A DNA stretch of 64,000 nt. It comes from Chaenocephalus aceratus (lineage: Eukaryota > Chordata > Actinopteri > Perciformes > Channichthyidae). Location of the stretch: positions 9,167,676 to 9,231,675 of the forward strand of contig CM043807.1 of assembly GCA_023974075.1 (NCBI GenBank), given 5' to 3'. This document shows, in pieces, positions 1-11,998 of the stretch (the first letter of the stretch is position 1; the number at the start of each line of letters is the position of its first letter). The notes beneath the pieces were generated by a model. The model saw only the letters and a list, made by a program, of their open reading frames with translations, was not told the origin of the DNA and ran no database searches. Made by a program: the position numbers and the translations under genes.

Positions 1-129
1 AAAACGTTTTATAGAATAAAAGCTCACTGCGGGACGTTGTAGAAATGCGTGTGCACCACGACAAAGGAGCCTCATTCACTTTACATTGGGGTTGTTTGCG
101 TGGTGCCGACACGTAAATGTAACAAAGTT

Positions 130-178
130 CGTGACTCCACCACGCATTGTGGTGTTAAGAAGTCGTGGTGGAGTCACG
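130..178. repeat. short inverted repeat (hairpin)
   Basis: A 15-base arm CGTGACTCCACCACG at 130-144 is matched by its reverse complement at 164-178, with a 19-base loop. It lies just upstream of the truncated LINE fragment. I see no gene in bases 1-200. Confidence 0.7.
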
Positions 179-203
179 CATTCTGGTGAGATCAGGTTGT
201 TCT

Positions 204-430
204 AATACCCTCAGACAAGGGACTTGTCTCGATTCTTGTTTTGCTCGATCTCAGTGCTGCATTTGATACTATCGACCATGATATCCTATTGCAAAGACTA
301 GAGCACTTAGTTGGCATACAGGGAACTGCTTTAGGCTGGTTTAGGTCCTATCTATCTGAACGCTCTCAGTTTGTACGTGTTAACGATGAATCTTTCACGC
401 AAACCAAAGTTAGCCATGGAGTGCCACAGG
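204..430 (+). pseudogene. L2-like LINE reverse transcriptase, 5' part
   Basis: The reading frame contains VLLDLSAAFDTIDHD, a segment running through GWFRSYL, and ends at HGVPQ. These are conserved reverse-transcriptase blocks of L2/Rex1-type non-LTR retrotransposons of fish. The upstream part of the LINE (endonuclease and N-terminal RT) is missing, as is usual for 5'-truncated copies. At base 430 the frame stops because a large DNA transposon is inserted. The remaining RT, starting at the GSVLGP block, is found at 18,108. This is a dead fragment of a retroelement. The clade name (L2 versus Rex1/Babar) is inferred from motif similarity only. Confidence 0.85.
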
Positions 431-906
431 CAGGGGCGTCGCCTGGACCTGGAAACATTCGGGGCTTAGCCCACAGTGGCGGCGCTACAGTCAAATGTTC
501 TACTGCAAGACTCCCCACACGCACATACACAATTGTGCCATCTGGTGTCACAAACGTGTGCCTGCATTAGCTTCGTTACGGCAATGGATTGTGGGAGATT
601 CTCATAGCAGGTGAGGATCTCTTGAGGGTAAGGTGCCTGTATTATCTCGGTGGACAAAATGTATGTTTTTATTTTATAAGGACAATAATGTACTGTTGTG
701 TTTGTTTAGTTTAATGTTAATTGTTTAATGCTCACAGTCACAGCAACATGTTTTTTGTGTGATTGGCTATTTGTTTTATATGATTTATCAACGTGATCAT
801 CAATAGCCAATCTGAGCACCAGAACCCAGCTCACGTGTCCTTTTATGCTGTCCATTGAAATGCAGGTATGTGAGTTTTGTACACCAGTTTATTTATGTTT
901 AATGTT

Positions 907-1335
907 TCACATTGCTCCACATGATGCCTTGACTACAAAGTCTTCCATGTTTCTACGCTTCTTCCTCTGTGTCACAGTTTGGGGAATATCAAGATCATTG
1001 CACTGGGCCTTGGTCTTGTTATAGACCACATGTGCTTTCTCGTTACTTCGGTAACTTTTCAGTGTGTTCTCAACTGCTGTTTTGTAATCTACTGCCTGCA
1101 CCAAGTCAATTGTTTCTTTCTGCAGGTATTTGTGCAGGCCCTGAGTGGTTGAGAGCAGTGTCTGGAACATGACAGCATGTAGATGGTACTGCATTTTCAA
1201 AGCTTGCTTTCCAGTCCCTTTGCTAGAGGGGCTGAAAGGCTCCCTAAATTCTTGATCAAAGCAGGGAGGTTGTTGACATGCCCAGCGAACAAGTTGTTTG
1301 TCCCCTACCTCTAGCTGTTTCTGAAATGTTTGCAA
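907..1335 (-). pseudogene. hAT transposase fragment (P52rIPK/ZMYM-like family)
   Basis: A minus-strand open frame of 142 codons contains LHKYLQKETIDLVQAVDYK, LKSYRSNEKAHVVYNKTKA and RKKRRNMEDFVV. As I recall, this pattern recurs in the middle part of fish hAT transposases related to P52rIPK/ZMYM-type proteins. No BED finger, catalytic D/D/E set or dimerisation domain is visible around it, so it is a fragment. Direct repeats flank it: a segment containing GTATGTGAGTTTTGTACACC occurs at about 866 and again at 1,400, and CTGTCCATTGAAATGCAGG occurs at about 848 and 1,575. It may be the remnant coding part of the 431-18,099 element. Bases 1,880-2,640 show nothing recognisable. Confidence 0.55.
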
Positions 1336-1649
1336 TCTCTGATGGTGGAAAAGAGATGTGGAGAAGAAAGAGTAGAGACACTCCAGTAGATCAACGCAGG
1401 TATGTGAGTTTTGTACACCAGTTTGTATAAGTGTAATGTTTCACATTGCTTGTGAAAAATATACTACCACTATACGATCAATGATGTTTTGTTGTTGACT
1501 GGACACTTATTTTGTAAAAGAGATAGCATGTGAGGATCTCTTAAGCAATGCAGCTCACGTGTCCTTTTTATATGCTGTCCATTGAAATGCAGGAAAGTAA
1601 TCACCAGCTCTGAGTGATCTGTTGCCGAGGGGACACTACACCGGAGTTA

Positions 1650-1830
1650 CATAAGCAGAGATAAAGTGCTATTTTGGGGGGAACTCACCTCCTCTGGGGT
1701 CCCCCAGGAAGATTTTTTAAATACTGAAGTTAAAAGCATCAATCTTGGGCAGTTTGAGAGCAACATCAAGAGATATGGATACATCTCTCAACACCCAGAT
1801 GTCAACAAGAAATCAAAGAATCAGAAACGG
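1650..1830 (+). repeat. repeat segment shared with 63,320-63,500
   Basis: The stretch with AAAGTGCTATTTT, CCCCCAGGAAGATTT, GAAGTTAAAAGCATCAAT, TTTGAGAGCAA and ATCTCTCAACACCCA has a clear diverged counterpart at 63,320-63,500. It marks a dispersed family, most likely internal sequence of the hAT whose ends are CAGGGGCG/CAGTGGCGGCGCC. Confidence 0.7.
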
Positions 1831-2651
1831 GTTTATTATTTAAAAACACTTCATTTTCCAATTAAATCATAAACTATGTCAAATTATTAGAAGTTGTTAG
1901 TAATCAGATTAAACAGAAAAAGGGATGGAAGGAGGAAATAATAATCCCTCATCTCTTGCTGTTTGCGGTTGAAATGATCTCTTTTGCTGGCCAAACATGC
2001 TGGATGGAAAGCAGTGATGTCTCACTTGCCTTGGCCCTGTATCTGCAGTCCCTAAATCAGTCATGTTACCAATTGACTCTTGTCTGTTCTGGTGTTCCTG
2101 TTCATTGTTGTCTCCATTGTCGTTCTTGCCTATTGTATCTCCTTCTTGTGTGTCCCTTTCTCCTGTTCTCCTTTCTTCATCCTCTACTCTGTTTGGCTCA
2201 TCTATGATGACTGTGGGTAAACACAAACAAGTATGTAAGTCAATCAGTTTCCAGCTCTGTCAAATAAATGAATTTCAAGATACACACATTTGTCTTCATT
2301 AAAATGAGTGTCACCACACTGTCACAAAATGTAATACTAACCAATTGAAAATAGTTACATTTACATTGGAAACCTCTTGTAGATATCACTGTTAGAGTAG
2401 TTATCTGCCAATAGGGCAGAATCATTCCTATACAAATGCAGTTTGAGTAATTCACTTAATATATTTACTTAAAACTTTAATATAGTCATTTTCACTTAAT
2501 ACTCTAATATAGTCATCTTTCTGCATTCAACACTAAGGAAAGCTGTACAATTTGACATGATAATGAGGAAAAAGGCCTCCGACAATGCAGATCATTTTTT
2601 GATCATATCAATTTTAAGATGCGAGTCAAGGCTTAATATTTGGGAGGATAG

Positions 2652-3636
2652 TATGAAGGTAGATATGGTGCAAAATGCGAGAGCGTGAAAACCTGATGTG
2701 AGCACTTGCAGAAAAAAATCTGAGCTTGTGTGCATACATTTACACTTGTATAAAATATCCACGTAACTGTGAACCAAATGTACACTTGTATAAAATATCC
2801 ACGTAACTGTGAACCAAATGTACACAGTTGTAACAAATATCCACATAACTGTGAACCAAATTTGAAGTCACAGAAGAAAAAAAAAAGTTTTGTAGCTTGT
2901 AGAAAAAAAATGAACTTGGAGATGAAATGTTCACTTGCAGAAAAATACATATTTTTTAAATATATTTTCCATTACAACTGCAACTTTATTTATTACAACC
3001 TCTCAAATCAGTCATTACAACCTGACGAATCTGCTCTGTGGCAGTATAAATCGACGAATCTGCGGTCTTGACTTTTGCTACACTTCTTGCGATAAATGTG
3101 TCGCAAAAGTAATTTTCACCTGTAGATGTGGGGGGAGGGAGGGGGGGTTGGAGCGAAGGGGCGGAGCTATCAGAACAACGAGGCTTGGGTCAGTCACAGT
3201 CACAGTCAGGTCGAACCGGATGACAGCGGGGCTAACTGTTCGCTAACGGTTCGTGTCGCTACTAGTCCGCTGACATGGCGCGTCAATCAACGGTAATACT
3301 TGCCCAGTATTACTTTGAATATTACTATTGTGATTGAGGATTAAATCCGCTTTGAAGACCACCGTTTTATATCGTGCAGTTTAGCGGCGAAATAACGTCA
3401 GTCAGCCAGCTAACGCTAGCTTTGTTGAGTTTATGCTAGCTAAACAATTAGTGGTTGTAGTCTATACAGCAGTAATTCATATATTATAGCCTACTGCTTT
3501 GGCACTAACGGTTGATAACCGTTTATGAAAATAAAACCAATTGAACTGTACTGAAATAATGACAAGTTTTATAATTGTCTTGGGCTCCTGCTGTTTTTAA
3601 AGCCTTTGTAAATTATCCATGCTATTTTCTATTTAG
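2652..3636. repeat. left long terminal inverted repeat
   Basis: This is the left arm of the long-TIR element. It includes about three tandem copies of a ~41-base unit (TATCCACGTAACTGTGAACC, 2,750-2,860). A CpG-bearing, promoter-like block with GGGCGGAGCT-type sequence follows near 3,130-3,290. The block ends in ATGGCGCGT followed by the GT donor CGGTAATA. The same structure is repeated in reverse in the right arm. Confidence 0.8.
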
Positions 3637-4092
3637 AACGAAGACTTCAGAATCTTAAAATCCCTTAACGTTTGTATGCAATTGTGCTAAATTCAACTCT
3701 GGAATCAAACAAATATTAATATGTTTGCATGACATTAGTTATTTATATTTTGCCATCACTGAACTATACGTTTAATACATTTAAGTCAAGCTAAGGTACA
3801 TGTGTTACATGTGTGCTCTTACCTGTGAGGCCTCCTCCAAACAGCATAATAACCAGACTGTATCATTAAAACTAAGTACCAGTTCTAGATCCTTGACTTT
3901 AGACAAACAATTCAAAAGACAACATGTATTTAAAGACCAATCTTTATTTGAAGGTGCCTCTTATAACCTGATATATTAGTTATACATTAATAGTATTGAC
4001 AATCTAAAAAAACTGAGCAACTCAACAGTCAACTTTATATTTCTTATTGTCTAAAGCATTTATTATTTTCATTTTTCCCCTCTCATATTCAG

Positions 4093-4393
4093 TGTGGACG
4101 GATTGAGACAGCGTGGTGTCCAGAGGGCTGCAGAGACTTCAGGGAGAAACCTCCGTGTGATGGACATCCTGTCTGTTGGTTTGGAGAGGACTGAGGGTCT
4201 TTCCTCTGCGAGGAGGACCAGGGCTGATGAAGGAGCCCATGCTGGGCAAAGCTGATACCAACTGCACAGGCCTAGTCTGTCACGTTATTTGACTAAATGT
4301 GTTTACTTATACATTTAATAGGTTTACACCTTCTGTCCATATGTGCTTTTTATTTAAAACATTTGATTAACTTTTGGTTCACATTTCAATAAA
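4093..4393 (+). other. exon-like block inside the long-TIR element
   Basis: A pyrimidine tract and CAG acceptor precede 4,093. Joined in phase 0 to the tiny ATG exon in the TIR (3,275-3,292), it would encode only 39 residues (starting MARQST and stopping at 4,192-4,194), with an AATAAA at 4,388-4,393. The block could be a non-coding exon or a short transcribed remnant. No protein family is recognised and the coding reading is weak. Confidence 0.25.
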
Positions 4394-5171
4394 TTGTATT
4401 TGTATTTGCATTCCTTTTGTCCATTATTCTTACTGAAAATGTTAGATTACACATTCACATCTGACTGAAGATTGGCCCCATTTATTTGTGACGTTGCAAA
4501 CTCTGCGGTACAAGTGATGTGAAGCTCATAAAGTGAGGCATATAGAAATAATCAGCTGATGGAGTGTAGATGTGGAAATAGGTGCATTCGATCAGCTGAC
4601 TATGTTTTTCGCCACACTTTATAAGCCTGACTATAACCACCCCTTCTCTGAGGTGCAGGCAGCGTCACAAACAAATGATGGTCCTGATAGACTACAAAAA
4701 TATTCGGTGTGCAGATCTTTGTTTTCACAATAAAAGTAGTTTCTTAGTGAATGTCCTGTACTGGTCTTAAAATATCATAACATCAGCTTTTAATGTTCCT
4801 CTTGGATTTTCTTCTTGACCCTCAGAGAAGGAGAAGATGTCGTGTCATGTCATGTCCTTTCCTAACAAATTACAGGAAACATAAAACATTATTGCAGAAC
4901 AAGTGTGTTATTTATGAAAGAGGTGTGTTTGTGTGTTATGGGGCTGTTGATATAATTATTTTTGAATTGTAATCAGCAGGGTTCTTACACCTTTTCAAAA
5001 GTCAAATTCAAGCACTTTTCAAGCATTTTCAAGGTGCATTTCCCAGCTTTTCAAGCATCTTACAGCTGTTGTAAATTACATATTTATATAGAGGCTTCCC
5101 AATGACGTCACGGGATTTCGCGGCAGCCATGTTGGAGTACCGTACCACTCTACTGACGGGAGCGTTCAAAA

Positions 5172-7662
5172 ATGGCGAAAATGAAAGGATACTACGAATC
5201 ACTAAACCCGGAGGATAAGACCGTTTACAGAGATAAATGTGCGTCGATTGGTTCGGTGGACCCTTATTTGATTCCCGTTAATGATGACAGCACCGACATA
5301 AATTCACGGCCTTCACTTTCCTACTTTGATATCGTGAACTACCTCGTTTTTTCGCCTATTCCATTGTACACCATGGAGGAAATGAAGGCGTACAAAGGAC
5401 TCTAGGCACATAAAGAGTTCACATCCGGGTGGATCCGCGACGTTTGCGTTGCATATCAAGGAGATGTGGCTGTAATAGCTGGAAAAGTGAGTAAATATTT
5501 CGTGAGGTCCTCTTCAGCTGGCTTTTTAAATATCCCTAAAGTCCCCCAAAATAAAATGGGTGAGGCTGCTTTTATCCACTACGCTACCAAGAAATATCAG
5601 AGGCCAACTCAGTAGACATTTTTAAACACCAGCTTTGTATTTATGTTTACTTTCATTTATAGGGATATCGTTGCATCAATAAACTTAGTCTTGTGTCTTA
5701 TTTATTTTTATTATCATACCTTTTACCTCCTCCTGTCTCTTAACCTGTTAAAATGTTATATGTTGTTGCTATGCTGCATGTACCTGTAAAGGTCTTAACA
5801 TCTGATCTGAGGGGAATTTCTTGTGGTTTATTTTTAACTTGTGATGTGTGCCATTTTGTAAAGCACTTTGAGCTACACATGCTTTATGAAAAGGTCTTTA
5901 TAACTAAAGCTTTATTATATATTGCAATATATTTTAAATTACAAAAGTTGTGAACCTATTCTTGGTTGTCAGCTTCTGTTATGGGCTACCTAGCATAGGA
6001 ATATGACAAGAGCTGACCACCCACTGGTTGTGTAAACAATCAGTATTTGAAAGTAAAGTTGGACCAAAAATATTGGTGGTTCTAAATAGTCAACAATCCA
6101 ATAATATTTTTGTATTTCATTTTTCAGGTATTGCATTCTCAGAGTATTGGGCTGCCGCCAACATGTCCGTGGGTACTGATGAAGAAGGACGGTGCAGTCA
6201 TCACAGCTAACTGCAAGGCTGGTTTGGGATCGACATGTACCCATGTTGCATTTCTCCTGTTCTACATTGAAACATCTGTACGGATACGTGATGCCAAGAC
6301 AGTTACCCAGGAAAAGGCGTATTGGCTTCTACCTGGATCAGTGAAGGATGTAACACCTTCCCCTGTTGCTGACATTGACTTTAGTTCGGCTAAAACCCGA
6401 AGGAATCGTTTAAGCCAAGCAATTGACAGTCTTGGTGATGCAGCTAATTTAACAACAACAACAACAACAACACCACCACTTTTACGTCACTCGAGGGAAA
6501 TTCCAAAAGTGACAGATGCTGAGCAACAGTCTTTCCTGGCATCACTGAAATCTACTGGAAGGAAGTGTGCAATATTGACAATCTCAGCTCCACACAATGC
6601 CGATTTTGTCCCAAAAGTGACTTTGTCAACATTTCCTAAGCCGCTTTCTAGTTTAAAAAGTGAGAACTGCCTAGAAATGGACCATAAAGCGCTTACAGAA
6701 CATTGCCAAGGGATCAATGTCGCTATCACGAAGCCGGAGGCGGATGTCATTGAGAAGGCAACAAAAACACAGGCCAAATCCAAACTCTGGTATCGATACA
6801 GAGCTGGGCGGATTACAGCATCTCGCATGTTCAACAAGTGCAAGTAAACCATCGCTTAGCTTGATTAAAGCTATTTGTTACCCAGAAGCCACAACATTTA
6901 AAACTGCAGCTACTGAATGGGGATGTAATCACGAGAAATCAGCACGTGAAGATTACATTACAATTATGAATCAACATGACAGTTTCATTTGCCAGGACTC
7001 TGGGCTCGTGTTATCGCCAACATTTCCATATTTAAGTGCTACTCCAGATGGTGTTGTGTCCTGCAAGTGCTGTGGTGTAGGTGTTTTGGAAATTAAATGC
7101 CCCTACTGTGTTGCTGCACCGTCAGACCATACATGTCTGGAATCACGTGATGGACAGGACAGGCTGAAGAAGACCCATGCCTATTTCTATCAAGTGCAGA
7201 CCCAGTTATTTCTATGCGATGTTGAATATGCTGACTTTGTTCTGTGGGTGAATGGAAAGATTCATCTTGAACGTATAACCCCAGATATTGACTTTTGGGA
7301 GAAGGTATACCCCAAAGCTCATGAATTCTTTCAGAAGGTCATTCTCCTCGAGTTGAGTGGGCAATTCTTCACCAGAATTCCCAGTGCAACTACTCCAGTC
7401 TCCATTACTGCACCAAAAAGGCCTCTCTGCCTGATACCAGACCCTGCTGTATGTGCCACTCTGACTCAGCCAACCACTGGTACCCAAATGGTGCCTTTGT
7501 CGTGGAGAGGAAAAGCTTCCCATGATAGGATGTGATGACACAAATTGTGAAACTACCTGGTTTCATTTTGAATGTGTTGGTATAACAGTTGCCGCCAAAG
7601 GAAGCTGGTATTGTGACAAATGTCATCAGCATGTCCCCTCTCAAAAGAAACAGAAGTATTAA
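5172..7662 (+). pseudogene. broken YqaJ-type nuclease with SWIM and PHD fingers
   Basis: Exon 1 (5,172-5,486) reads MAKMKGYYESL and later GWIRDVCVAYQGDVAVIAGK, but has an in-frame TAG at 5,403-5,405. Exon 2 starts at 6,128 after a CAG acceptor. It carries a SWIM-like motif, NCKAGLGSTCTHVAFLLF, whose first zinc-binding Cys appears to be Ala. The YqaJ exonuclease core follows after a frameshift near 6,840: EWGCNHEKSAREDY, LSATPDGVV and GVLEIKCPYC, where the acidic residues and Lys form the nuclease centre. A second frameshift near 7,485 separates a PHD finger (WCLCRGEEKLPMIGCDDTNC, then WYCDKC). The stop is at 7,660. Domain identities come from family motifs. The gene is clearly inactivated. 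Confidence 0.85.
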
Positions 7663-7696
7663 TCAATCTGAATGACAGCGTATATATTTATGTGAT

Positions 7697-7801
7697 TATA
7701 TATGAGGTGTTTTGCACTTTGTCTGTATGGTTTTGTGAATGTGTTTTGAGAAAATAAGCCCTGCTTTCAAAAAATGTGTTTTAGCATTGACAAAAACTGT
7801 A
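7697..7801 (+). repeat. right-end relic of a Tc1/mariner-like element
   Basis: GAGGTGTTTTGCACTTTG, a degenerate GTGTTT block, and ACAAAAACTG followed by TA match the right end of the element at 53,725-54,884. No left end was found nearby. Bases 7,802-8,400 show nothing recognisable. Confidence 0.55.
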
Positions 7802-8408
7802 ATATGGACACAATGTTAATGTATCTCTGTTATGTGAGGTGATCTCTGCAGCTTACAGTTATAGGAGCATACTTATTTTTCACCCTTTTTCAATGGGTAA
7901 ATTGGAAACTTGTAATAAATATAATACTTTGCCCTTTCAATTGTTTTTTTCCAAATGTATTTACCCAAGCTTGAATATTCTACCAGTACTATTCTAGTGC
8001 GCAGTGCAGGTCTGAAACCACATTCAAGCAATTTGGGATGTGTCCAATCTGACAATAGAAAACTTGAGAGAAAAACATTAATCTTCCATGCCTGAAAACA
8101 TCTTAAATAATTGTTCAAACATTCCCCTACACAACCAAACCCCAAATCACTTTTCTGATTATCAAGACATTTAATTGACCAAGTACAACATTGACAATAA
8201 TGTAATAATAATAATTACAATACAAACGTATCATATTTTTCAATCTGATATGGGTTGATTGGGGTGTAACAGAATGTAAAGGCTCAATCAACGGGTATTA
8301 CAGTATCACACACATTATTCAGGTCGCAGCACACTTCAGCTATTTTATCCATCAATGTAATCCCATCTACATCTTTAGAAAGTAAAAAATACATTAGTAA
8401 TATATTAC

Positions 8409-9423
8409 AAGCTTTTCTTTTAAGTTAACATTTTCTGTTGTTACATTATTAATTTCAAATGACATTTTGTCAATCATTTCACCAGTCAAATCAGTCTGAG
8501 TTGCAGTGCCAGTCTCTGGTTCAATCATTCCTTCTTCCCCAGTGGCTCCCAGGACTGGTGCGGGCTCTTCTGGAGATGGAATATCAGACACCATGCTGGA
8601 GAGATCAAGTGGTGCGATGGATGACCTTTTTCTGGCGCGTTTATACCTGGCATGTGTAGCAGGGGAAGGTGCTGTAATTTTCTCGTGGCCCAATTTGACA
8701 GACGGTGCCCAGTCAGAATGATTTTTGTCAAAAAGTGCCACTGGTTTACCTGCAAATAAATCAGATTGTAGGTCAGTTATATCCTGGGTGAACTGTTAAT
8801 TAATACAAATTTGACCTCTTTTGACAGGCGAAGTCAGACTTTAGATATATTTAAAATGCTGGTGTCAAGACATTGGAACATGACAAATAATTGAGGAAAC
8901 CAAAAGCCTCTGAAAAGGTGCCAGGGACTGTACAGCCTTTACTGTTTACATATAATCAAATGGCCAGTAGGGGGAGGAATTTCTTTAAATTACAGTTAAA
9001 CGAAGCGCTGCAGGGGATTGACAGACTGGTGGGAAGATGACCTGAGCCAAGGGATGACTTTGTTTTGTAGATACTCCACAATCTGATATGTCGATCGATG
9101 ACACAGACTCCAGGATTCATATGTCCTTGTTAAGATACATGTCTTAGTAAGTGGGTTGTATGTTGATTTTGAATGTTTGTATGTAAAACCTGACACTTGC
9201 ATGACGTGAAATGATCCCCACAAACGCGAGTATAGTTGTGGTTGGATGGTTTGAGATCCTCCCGTCCGATCCTATTGAGCCATGTTTCCCGTCGACGCTT
9301 TGAAAGTGCATACATTGCTTCACCCTGGTGTGTTATAACCGCCGGCAGCCTGTAAAATGACTTTGGCCCCTTGTTTCGATCACCTCTGTTGCCGCAGCCA
9401 ACAATAGCACAGAAGTTCACCAT
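8409..9423 (-). pseudogene. THAP-domain transposase, N-terminal exons only
   Basis: Exon 1 (9,423 down to 9,201) encodes a THAP zinc finger, the DNA-binding module of ISL2EU, P and Kolobok transposases. It has MVNFCAIVGCGNRGD with the C-x4-C pair, then W, and the C-x2-H pair in VCGDHF. Exon 2 (8,749 down to 8,409) continues KPVALFDKNHSDWAPS and KLGHEK, then a basic stretch and a Leu/Asn-rich likely coiled coil (VTTENVNLKEKL). The exon 1 donor is GCAAGT, so this is a GC-AG intron; the joined phase is consistent. Both exons are open (188 codons). The next donor (GTAATA at 8,408) leads into sequence with no DDE domain, so the gene is truncated. Confidence 0.75.
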
Positions 9424-9794
9424 TATATGTCCGATAAAAAACAGGTAGGCTATGAGTATTACGGTGTCTGTTTTGGTACTCCAGTATGGCCGCTGGGCTG
9501 ACGCCGCGTCACCCGTGACGTCATATGCAAAGCCTCTATACACATACTCAAATGATTATTTCCCTACCTCACATTAAATCAGATGTTCTTTATGCTATAA
9601 ACAACCAAATGTGTGTTTCGTGATAGCATTCTACACGAGGATGAACAATTAAAGAAAAGAAAACTAAGTTTAATATTTCAAAATTAGTGACCTGTACATA
9701 GACTAGGCCTCCCATATAACCTGGCTGAGCAAATATACAACAATCAGCCAAATAACTTTTCAATACATTATTGATTAATTGTTGGTAGTGAACG

Positions 9795-9985
9795 CAAGTC
9801 AGAGGTACATGGTGTACTTCTACTCCACTGCAGTTCAGAGGTACATGGTGTACTTCTACTCCACTACAGTTCAGAGGTACATGGTGTACTTCTACTGCAC
9901 AACAGTTCAGAGGTACATGGTGTACTTCTACTCTACTACAGTTCAGAGGTACATGGTGTACTTTCCTCCACTACATGTATTTAAT
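9795..9985. repeat. 36-base tandem repeat, ~5 copies
   Basis: The unit CAGAGGTACATGGTGTACTT plus a CTACTCCACT-containing tail repeats about five times. Because 36 is divisible by three, the array is open in one frame, but that frame is an artefact. It belongs to a dispersed repeat whose other copy is at 61,141-61,650. Confidence 0.9.
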
Positions 9986-10309
9986 CCCTTTAGTTACTTC
10001 ACAAATGAATGATGTAAAATCTAATCAAGTGTTGAATCAGACTTTAGTTCCACCCGGAGTAAATCCACCAGCTACCCTGCAGTATACAAAGTCATTCAGA
10101 CTCGCTGCACCTTCACTAGCTCTGAGAACACTTTCATGATCAATCATTATAAAACATATATACATATATTATTCTGAAATGGACCAATCTGCACAACGAC
10201 TACTTTTACTGTCTTTCACTATATTTAGATGAGAATACTTTTCTATTTTCACTTGAGGAACATTTTGAATGCAGGACTTTTACTGTAACAGAGTATTCCT
10301 ACACTCTGG

Positions 10310-10670
10310 TACTTCTACTTTTACTAAGTACAAGATCTGAGTACTTCTACTTTTACTCAAGTACAAGATCTGAGTACTTCTACTTTTACACAAGTACAAT
10401 ATCTGAGTACTTCTACTCAAGTACAAGACCTGTGTACTTCTACTTTTACTCAAGTACAATACCTGAGTACTTCTACTTTTACTCAAGTACACGAGCTGAG
10501 TACTGCTACTTTTACTCAAGTACAAGATCTGAGTACTTCTACTTTTACTAAGTACAATATCTGAGTACTTATAATTTCACGACAAGATCTGAGTACTTCT
10601 ACTTTTACTCAAACAATATCTGAGTACTTCTACTTTTACTCAAGTACAACATCTGAGTACTTATCCACCT
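10310..10670. repeat. ~33-base tandem repeat, ~11 copies
   Basis: Units of the form GAGTACTTCTACTTTTAC plus TCAAGTACAAGATCT repeat with small length changes. They are continuous with the dispersed repeat body at 10,020-10,300. Bases 10,680-10,960 show nothing recognisable. Confidence 0.9.
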
Positions 10671-11998
10671 CTGGTAGTGTATTAGCCTGAATTGTAGCCA
10701 CAAAATCACGCAGAGCTGCATACAAATAGACTCACAATGGTAACAAGTGGAAAATAATATGTACAAATGTGTACAATGATTTTAGGTAATGTTGACTACT
10801 CAAGACACCTGACTTATACATCTCCAAAGGAAGACTGTGTTCATTCTACAATTACATGGGATTAAAGCAAAATGTAGTTTTAATTGTATAATACTTCAAT
10901 TTTATATAAAAGACAGTTTGTTTTCATGTTTTCAAATAAACAAAGTCTTGGCTTTCAGAATATATTAAACTTGTTTCGGCAAATTCAGATGATAAATACA
11001 ACTTTGAAGCTTCGGTATGATTACAAGCAGAGAACGGACTAATGTAACGTCACAGCAAGCATAACAACAGCCGGTGTTTCTTGTGAGTGTTTCCCCGGTA
11101 CACAAACGCAAAAATACACAAACACACTCGCGAGCTTCCCCGAGACCAGTAATACAAACGAAAATGTGTCTTCGGGTCAATGTGACTGATTTCGATAGAG
11201 CAAGTCACATTTGGTTTAGGCACGAAACATACTACCAGTAGAAATACATTGCTTTCAAAATCGCTCTGTGTCGAATCAATAGATTATATTTCGTGACTAT
11301 AACACGAAATGCCGTGTGCTTCATCCTCTGAACACCACATGATGGCGACTGTAACGCACATAACATAGGTACGCTCCTCTGAAATGATTGTCCCCTGCAA
11401 TTATTATTATCCCTCATGGAGTTCGCTATTCAGCTCGCTAACGTTAGCTTAAACAAACGTAACATTAGGGCTGCACGATTAATCGAAAAAAGATCGTGAT
11501 CTCGATTCAGACACCTATGCGATCTCATTTCTAAATTACGGCAATCCTATGACGTCATGCTGATTTTATTTTTTTGAATTTTTTATTATTTTGCTTCTGA
11601 ATAATACCAACTTGCAATGTCAATCATACATAAACGATGTAAAGCAAATATACTCTATACATTTAACATTAAAGTACCATGATCGCATGCAAATGGTAGT
11701 GTTCTGTCTGTCTCTCCTCCTCTCATGCAGTGCTGTTAAAGCTGCAGCCACTAGGGTTGCCAGTTTTTGCGGAAGGAATAAGCAACCAGGTCTATGAAAA
11801 CAAGCGCAAAAGAGCACTTTAAACCTATATATGTCGGGTCGGCTATTTGAAAATAACCTATCTACAATCTCACAACCGCAACAACCATTATTACTTACTA
11901 CCAAGCAACTTTACAGAAAGATTATCCCAATGTGGCTTATAATAAGTATACCTGGCAACACTCACTGACTGCAACACGTGAGGGCAGGAGCCGGCAGT

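Larger units (their letters stand above)
5087..9540. mobile_element. ISL2EU-like DNA transposon (YqaJ + THAP genes), degraded
   Basis: The ends are imperfect inverted repeats sharing TATAGAGGCTT, TGACGTCACGGG, a GCGGC block and TGGAGTAC (5,087-5,145 and 9,476-9,540). The flanking dinucleotide is AT or TA and cannot be resolved because TATAGAGG is itself ambiguous. Inside, a YqaJ-nuclease gene on + faces a THAP-domain gene on -. From memory, that two-gene layout and a 2-bp target duplication are features of the ISL2EU (formerly IS4EU) superfamily. The DDE catalytic exons expected after the THAP part are not visible, so this copy is non-autonomous. Confidence 0.75.

Noticed and set aside
9795..10670. 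CRISPR-like or protein-coding repeat array
   Set aside because: Units are directly adjacent without unique spacers; the open frames arise only because unit lengths are multiples of three.
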